8,889 bases of DNA from the NCBI GenBank assembly GCA_016200825.1, contig JACQEA010000244.1, forward strand, positions 1 to 8,889. Direction: 5' to 3'. A program made the position numbers and the translations under genes. This stretch comes from Chloroflexota bacterium (GTDB taxonomy: Bacteria; Chloroflexota; Anaerolineae; UBA4142). The notes beneath the pieces are model-generated. The model was not told where the DNA came from and made no database searches. It saw only the letters and a list, made by a program, of their open reading frames with translations. Below, in pieces: positions 6,397 through 8,889 of this stretch (positions are counted from its first letter, which is position 1; every line of letters starts with the position of its first letter).

Positions 6397-6903
6397 TTGT
6401 CCCTCGATTCCAACCTCTACCGTCAAGTGATGCGCCGCTTTGCGACCGGCGTTGCCATCCTCACCGTGCGCGACGGCGATCACTTGCACGGTATGACCGC
6501 GAACACATTTACTTCTGTCTCACTCGATCCGATTCTCATCCTCGTTTGTATTCAGCGGGTTAATGAAACGCACCAACACGTGACACGCGTTGGACATTTC
6601 GCGCTAAATATTTTGAGCGCCAATCAGCGCGAGCTCGCACAACGCTTTGCCAAACAAAGCCCGATGCCGGCCGAACCTTTCGGCGACATTCTCTATCACC
6701 GCGAAAATACCGGCGCGCCGATCCTAGACGATTGCATCGCCTACTTGGATTGCCGCGTCGTTGGATCGCACGAAGCCGGCACGCATACAATTTTTATTGG
6801 CGCGGTTCAAGCCGCCGGTTTTGGTTCCGCGCGCGACGCGCATCCCTTGCTTTGGTTCGCGCGCGAGTACGTTGATTTGGAAAAGTTACTCGTCCAAAAT
6901 TAA
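6397..6903 (+). CDS. Flavin reductase-like (DIM6/NTAB, HpaC-type) FMN-binding protein
   Basis: The family folds as a split barrel that binds FMN or FAD and often supplies reduced flavin to a partner monooxygenase, using NAD(P)H. The 168 residues show RRFATGVAILTV (13-24), HGMTANTFTSVSLDPILILVC (31-51, flavin-binding region), HFALNILSANQRELAQRFA (67-85) and DCRVVGSHEAGTHTIFIGAV (118-137), the standard order. The start is taken at TTG 6397, which has AAAGGA (6384-6389) 7 nt upstream. An earlier in-frame TTG at 6331 is the -35 box of the promoter and would lie before the transcript start. No monooxygenase partner is nearby. The metalloenzyme gene follows after 26 bp. A role as free flavin reductase is likely but the electron acceptor is unknown. 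Confidence 0.92.
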   Translation: MSLDSNLYRQVMRRFATGVAILTVRDGDHLHGMTANTFTSVSLDPILILVCIQRVNETHQHVTRVGHFALNILSANQRELAQRFAKQSPMPAEPFGDILYHRENTGAPILDDCIAYLDCRVVGSHEAGTHTIFIGAVQAAGFGSARDAHPLLWFAREYVDLEKLLVQN

Positions 6904-6929
6904 TTCTGCCGCGCGCGGCGCGCAGTGCA

Positions 6930-7841
6930 ATGCCAATGCATCTCTTGATGATTTTTTTCGATGGGTGGGGTTTGGGCGCGGACGATCCGGCGACAAACCC
7001 TTTTTTGTCCGCCGCGCTTCCCACCTTGCGCGAATTATTTGACGGCGCGATGCCCACGCGCGATTCGGGCGCGCGCGCGTATTCGCGCGCGACGCTCATC
7101 CCAACCGATGCCACGCTCGATATGCCGGGCATTCCGCAATCCGGCACCGGACAAACCGCGATCATGACCGGACTCAACGCCGCGCGCGCGATTGGACAAC
7201 ACGACGGTCCGTACCCAAACGCCGCGCTCGTCGAATTATTGTCGCGCGAAAATATTTATCACCGGCTGCTCGCCCACAATTTGACTGTTGCGTTTGCGAA
7301 CGCGTATCCGCCTTTTTTTTTCGAGCGACTCGCGCGCAACACCGCGCGCCGTTCCGCGCTTTCGCAAGCCGCCGCGGCGGCAGGCGTGCGCTATCGCGGC
7401 ATTGACGATTTGCGCGCGGGCAAAGCCATCAGCCCGTTTGTCACGAACGATCGCTGGCGCGCGAACGGCGCGGACGTGCCGCTCATTACTGCGCGTCAAG
7501 CCGGACAAAATCTGGCGCGGCTCGCGCGCGAAAATAATTTTACGCTCTTTGAATATTTTCTCACCGATGTCGCCGGTCATAAACATCGCGGCGATCTGAC
7601 CGCGCGCGTGCTGGAGGAAGTGGACCAAATTTTTCGCGGCGTCTTAGATGAATTGAATTTTTCCGATTCGCTTTTGCTCACCACAAGCGATCACGGCAAC
7701 TTGGAAGATACAACTGCGCGCGCGCATACTCTAAATCCCGTGCCAACCATTCTCGTCGGCGCGCGCCGCGAAAAAATCGCGCCGCAGATTCACTCGATCA
7801 CCGACATCGCTCCCGCAATTGTGGATTGGTTGACAAAATAA
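6930..7841 (+). CDS. Phosphoglycerate-mutase-like metalloenzyme (alkaline phosphatase superfamily)
   Basis: The protein carries the metal-ligand pattern of the PF01676 metalloenzyme superfamily (cofactor-independent phosphoglycerate mutase, phosphopentomutase, alkaline phosphatase). Seen: FFDGWG with D11; a nucleophile loop PQSGTGQTAIMTGLNA (69-84) with a Thr (T73 or T76) in the active position; D213 and H217 in DVAGHKHRG; D254-H255 in TTSDHGNLED; and H266 in AHTLNPVPTILVG. All expected ligands are present, so it should be active. At 303 residues it is far shorter than iPGM (about 510) and lacks that enzyme's transferase insert. It is more likely a phosphatase or phosphodiesterase of unknown substrate. 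The ATG at 6930 is used; an ATG at 6936 is equally possible and neither has a clear Shine-Dalgarno. It is probably co-transcribed with the flavin reductase gene and closed by a terminator. Confidence 0.85.
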   Translation: MPMHLLMIFFDGWGLGADDPATNPFLSAALPTLRELFDGAMPTRDSGARAYSRATLIPTDATLDMPGIPQSGTGQTAIMTGLNAARAIGQHDGPYPNAALVELLSRENIYHRLLAHNLTVAFANAYPPFFFERLARNTARRSALSQAAAAAGVRYRGIDDLRAGKAISPFVTNDRWRANGADVPLITARQAGQNLARLARENNFTLFEYFLTDVAGHKHRGDLTARVLEEVDQIFRGVLDELNFSDSLLLTTSDHGNLEDTTARAHTLNPVPTILVGARREKIAPQIHSITDIAPAIVDWLTK

Positions 7842-7843
7842 AA

Positions 7844-7880
7844 CCGGCGACGCAGTTGTGAATCGCGTCGCCCGTTTTTC
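7844..7880. terminator. Bidirectional intrinsic terminator
   Basis: GGCGACGC (7846-7853) pairs perfectly with GCGTCGCC (7865-7872) around an 11-nt loop. The plus strand continues with CGTTTTTC. The minus strand leaves the stem into GGTTTTATTTTG. It therefore fits termination of the plus-strand metalloenzyme gene, 4 bp after its stop, and of minus-strand transcripts arriving from the right. Confidence 0.85.
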
Positions 7881-7925
7881 TTTCCAAGTCGATGAGACCT
7901 TTCGCGAAATAATTTTGCCGCCAAA

Positions 7926-7977
7926 GCTTGTCCTGAGTGTAGCGAAGGAACGCCAAGCGCGCGAAGAAAAAACAAGC
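7926..7977. repeat. Repeat unit A, 52 bp with short terminal inverted repeats
   Basis: The segment begins GCTTGT and ends ACAAGC. It contains the core TCCTGAGTGTAGCGAAGGA (7931-7949), which matches the core at 8066-8084 in 17 of 19 positions. The terminal pairing is only 6 bp, so the outer borders are tentative. Confidence 0.55.
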
Positions 7978-7982
7978 GACAA

Positions 7983-8100
7983 TGTCATGCTGAGCGTAGC
8001 GAAGCATCTTGTTGTTGCAATTAGATTCAAAGTCGAATAACAAGATTCTTCGCTTCCGGAGTTTATCCTGAGTGAAACGAAGGAGTCGCTCAGAATGACA
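7983..8100. repeat. 118-bp MITE-like element with nested inverted repeats
   Basis: The ends are TGTCATGCTGAGC (7983-7995) and its inverse GCTCAGAATGACA (8088-8100), with 12 of 13 positions pairing. Inside, AGCGAAGCATCTTG (7998-8011) and CAAGATTCTTCGCT (8041-8054) pair at 13 of 14 positions. A second direct copy of the core lies at 8066-8084. The TGTCATNCTGAGCGNAGCGAAG type is, from memory, a widely dispersed non-coding repeat in several bacterial phyla including Chloroflexota. No transposase is encoded, so any mobility would have to be supplied from elsewhere. Confidence 0.7.
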
Positions 8101-8152
8101 ACTTGGCGTTCTTTGCGTCTTTGCGGTGAGATTTTTTATTCTGCATGAGTTC

Positions 8153-8173
8153 TACTGATCACTGATTACTAAT
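8153..8173 (-). repeat. Short heptad tract at the end of the phosphatase remnant
   Basis: Three in-phase heptads (TACTGAT, CACTGAT, TACTAAT on the plus strand) cover 8153-8173. The tract supplies the last codons (ISNQ) and the TGA stop (8159-8161) of the phosphatase frame. Three units alone could be chance; the same 7-bp period at two other gene ends makes it more convincing. Confidence 0.5.
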
Positions 8174-8594
8174 CGCTGTCCCCTCCACGCGTAACACTTG
8201 CACGTTCATGCATTCGTCATTTTCAAAACTCAAGCGCGCGCCTTCGCAATACCCCAACGCGTCGCCCCACGCGCGATGATCCGCGTCCGGCGCGCACGCA
8301 ATCGCGCCGGCTTCAATCATTCCGCCATGCGAAATGACAAGCGCGCGTCCATTTTCCGGCAAAGCCGCAACCAACGCGCGCCACACGCGCGCCTGCTCTC
8401 GCGCGAAACGCGCGCCCGCGCCGCCGCGCGCAATCACTCGCGCGATGTTCGCAAATGATTGCGGCCAATTGATTTCCGCATTTGCATCACCCGGCATGAT
8501 CCCGATTGCATCCGATTGTTCATCCACCGCGTAACCCATCGCGAGCGCGGTTTCAAACGCGCGCGGCAACGCGGCGGAGTTCGAGAATTTTCAT
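8159..8594 (-). pseudogene. Histidine phosphatase family gene, N-terminal catalytic segment deleted
   Basis: The body reads LPRAFETALAMGYAVDE, then a helical middle, then RALVISHGGMIEAGAIA with the second catalytic His. It ends with GYCEGARLSF and a short tail: the C-terminal two-thirds of a phosphoglycerate-mutase-type (PF00300) phosphatase. The first catalytic segment (RHG or RHA near the N-terminus) is absent from this frame, which starts only at a TTG (8567-8569). In another frame an ATG at 8592-8594 encodes MKILELRR, the expected family start just before the catalytic His, then runs into VAARV and a stop. The gene therefore seems to have lost roughly 35 codons between these pieces, with a frame change (size equal to 2 modulo 3). 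Without the nucleophilic His it cannot be a working phosphatase. Misassembly is an alternative. No Shine-Dalgarno is seen; the start directly abuts the 77-bp heptad tract. Confidence 0.8.
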
Positions 8595-8600
8595 TGCGTC

Positions 8601-8677
8601 GGAAATTGGATGTTAGAAGTTGGAAGTTGGAAGTTGGTTTTTGGAATTTGATTTTTGGGATTTGGGATTTGCTATTT
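8601..8677 (-). repeat. 11-unit heptad tract filling the spacer before the phosphatase remnant
   Basis: Read in 7-bp steps from 8601, every unit has the form G-R-N-N-N-T-T or close to it. Examples: GGAAATT, GGATGTT, AGAAGTT, two GGAAGTT (8622-8635), GGAATTT, two GGGATTT (8657-8670), GCTATTT. The tract is exactly 77 bp. Its right end lies inside the last codon and stop (CTA complement, 8672-8674) of the unknown minus-strand gene. Its left end is 6 bp from the ATG of the phosphatase remnant. It therefore makes up the whole intergenic spacer. Confidence 0.85.
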
Positions 8678-8889
8678 AGCGATTTCCAAATTCTGCGCGT
8701 GAATAAATACCGTATCGCCATTCACGCTCACCTCAAACGAAAATTTTGCGATCGTCACGAAATAGCGACCATCCGCCTCGACCGGCGTTTCAAATCCACC
8801 CGCGCCGTATTGCGGCGCGTTCCCGCTGAACACAATCGTTTTGTTTTCATCCACGTCTTCGACGACAATCGCAATGTCCGCGCGCGGTA
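8672..8889 (-). CDS. C-terminal part of an unidentified protein (partial at window edge)
   Basis: The frame is open from the window edge (8889) to a TAG at 8672-8674, giving 71 residues without a credible start; a GTG at 8852-8854 is internal. The sequence alternates short hydrophobic strands with glycine turns (ADIAIVV, TIVFSGNAPQYGAGGFE, RYFVTIAKFSFEVSV, DTVFIHA). That suggests a small beta-sandwich or barrel domain at the end of a larger protein. I do not recognise the family. The last two codons and the stop fall within or beside the heptad tract. Confidence 0.7.
   Translation of the reverse strand, partial: PRADIAIVVEDVDENKTIVFSGNAPQYGAGGFETPVEADGRYFVTIAKFSFEVSVNGDTVFIHAQNLEIAK

Larger units (their letters stand above)
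7884..8158. other. Gene-free region carrying dispersed-type repeats
   Basis: From the metalloenzyme stop at 7841 to the phosphatase stop at 8159 (about 317 bp) no frame looks like a gene. It holds the terminator, three copies of a 19-bp core (7931-7949, 7988-8006, 8066-8084) and the nested inverted-repeat element at 7983-8100. At 8111-8128 there is a CTTTGCGTCTTTGCGGTG motif of a kind I recall as dispersed in Chloroflexota genomes. A short open frame at 7858-8040 is made largely of these repeats and is not credible as a gene. Confidence 0.7.

Noticed and set aside
6908..6919. Palindrome GCCGCGCGCGGC between flavin reductase and metalloenzyme genes
   Set aside because: It lacks a T tract and a proper loop, and CGCG runs are abundant in this genome; not a terminator.
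7858..8040. 60-codon open frame on the plus strand
   Set aside because: It runs from inside the terminator hairpin through repeat copies and has no start signal; repeat-derived.
8601..8677. CRISPR-like array
   Set aside because: Units are 7 bp, contiguous and degenerate, without spacers or cas genes.

Overview
This window looks like chromosomal DNA of an uncultured Chloroflexota bacterium, probably related to Anaerolineae. That is inferred from the style of the proteins (HrcA, DnaK, a MKILELRR-type histidine phosphatase), the very CGCG-rich coding sequence, and dispersed repeats of types I associate with that phylum. No phage, plasmid, CRISPR or transposase gene is visible.

Left part, minus strand (about 209-4707): a SAM-hydroxide adenosyltransferase gene is followed by the heat-shock cluster hrcA-grpE-dnaK. 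A consensus promoter (TTGACA-16-TATTAT) and a perfect CIRCE operator precede hrcA, so HrcA should repress its own operon. A strong intrinsic terminator follows dnaK, and dnaJ does not follow. grpE is broken: its N-terminal and C-terminal halves are in different frames, and about 12 codons of the coiled coil seem to be missing.

Middle, plus strand (4743-7883): a divergent promoter pair with overlapping -10 boxes separates the SAM hydrolase gene from a diacylglycerol-kinase-family gene and a PlsY-like membrane protein gene. A second promoter (TTGACA-17-CATAAT) drives a flavin-reductase-domain protein and a phosphoglycerate-mutase-like metalloenzyme. A hairpin with T tracts on both sides closes this unit.

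Right part (7884-8889): a gene-free stretch holds three copies of a 19-bp repeat, two of them in or at a 118-bp element with nested inverted repeats. Beyond it, on the minus strand, lie a histidine-phosphatase gene that has lost its N-terminal catalytic segment and the C-terminal end of an unknown protein.

The most unusual structure is a set of degenerate 7-bp-period tracts at 2232-2308, 8153-8173 and 8601-8677. Two of them are 77 bp long (11 x 7) and fill nearly the whole spacer between co-directional genes. All three overlap the stop codon of the upstream gene. They suggest a heptad-based repeat family that inserts or expands exactly at gene ends.
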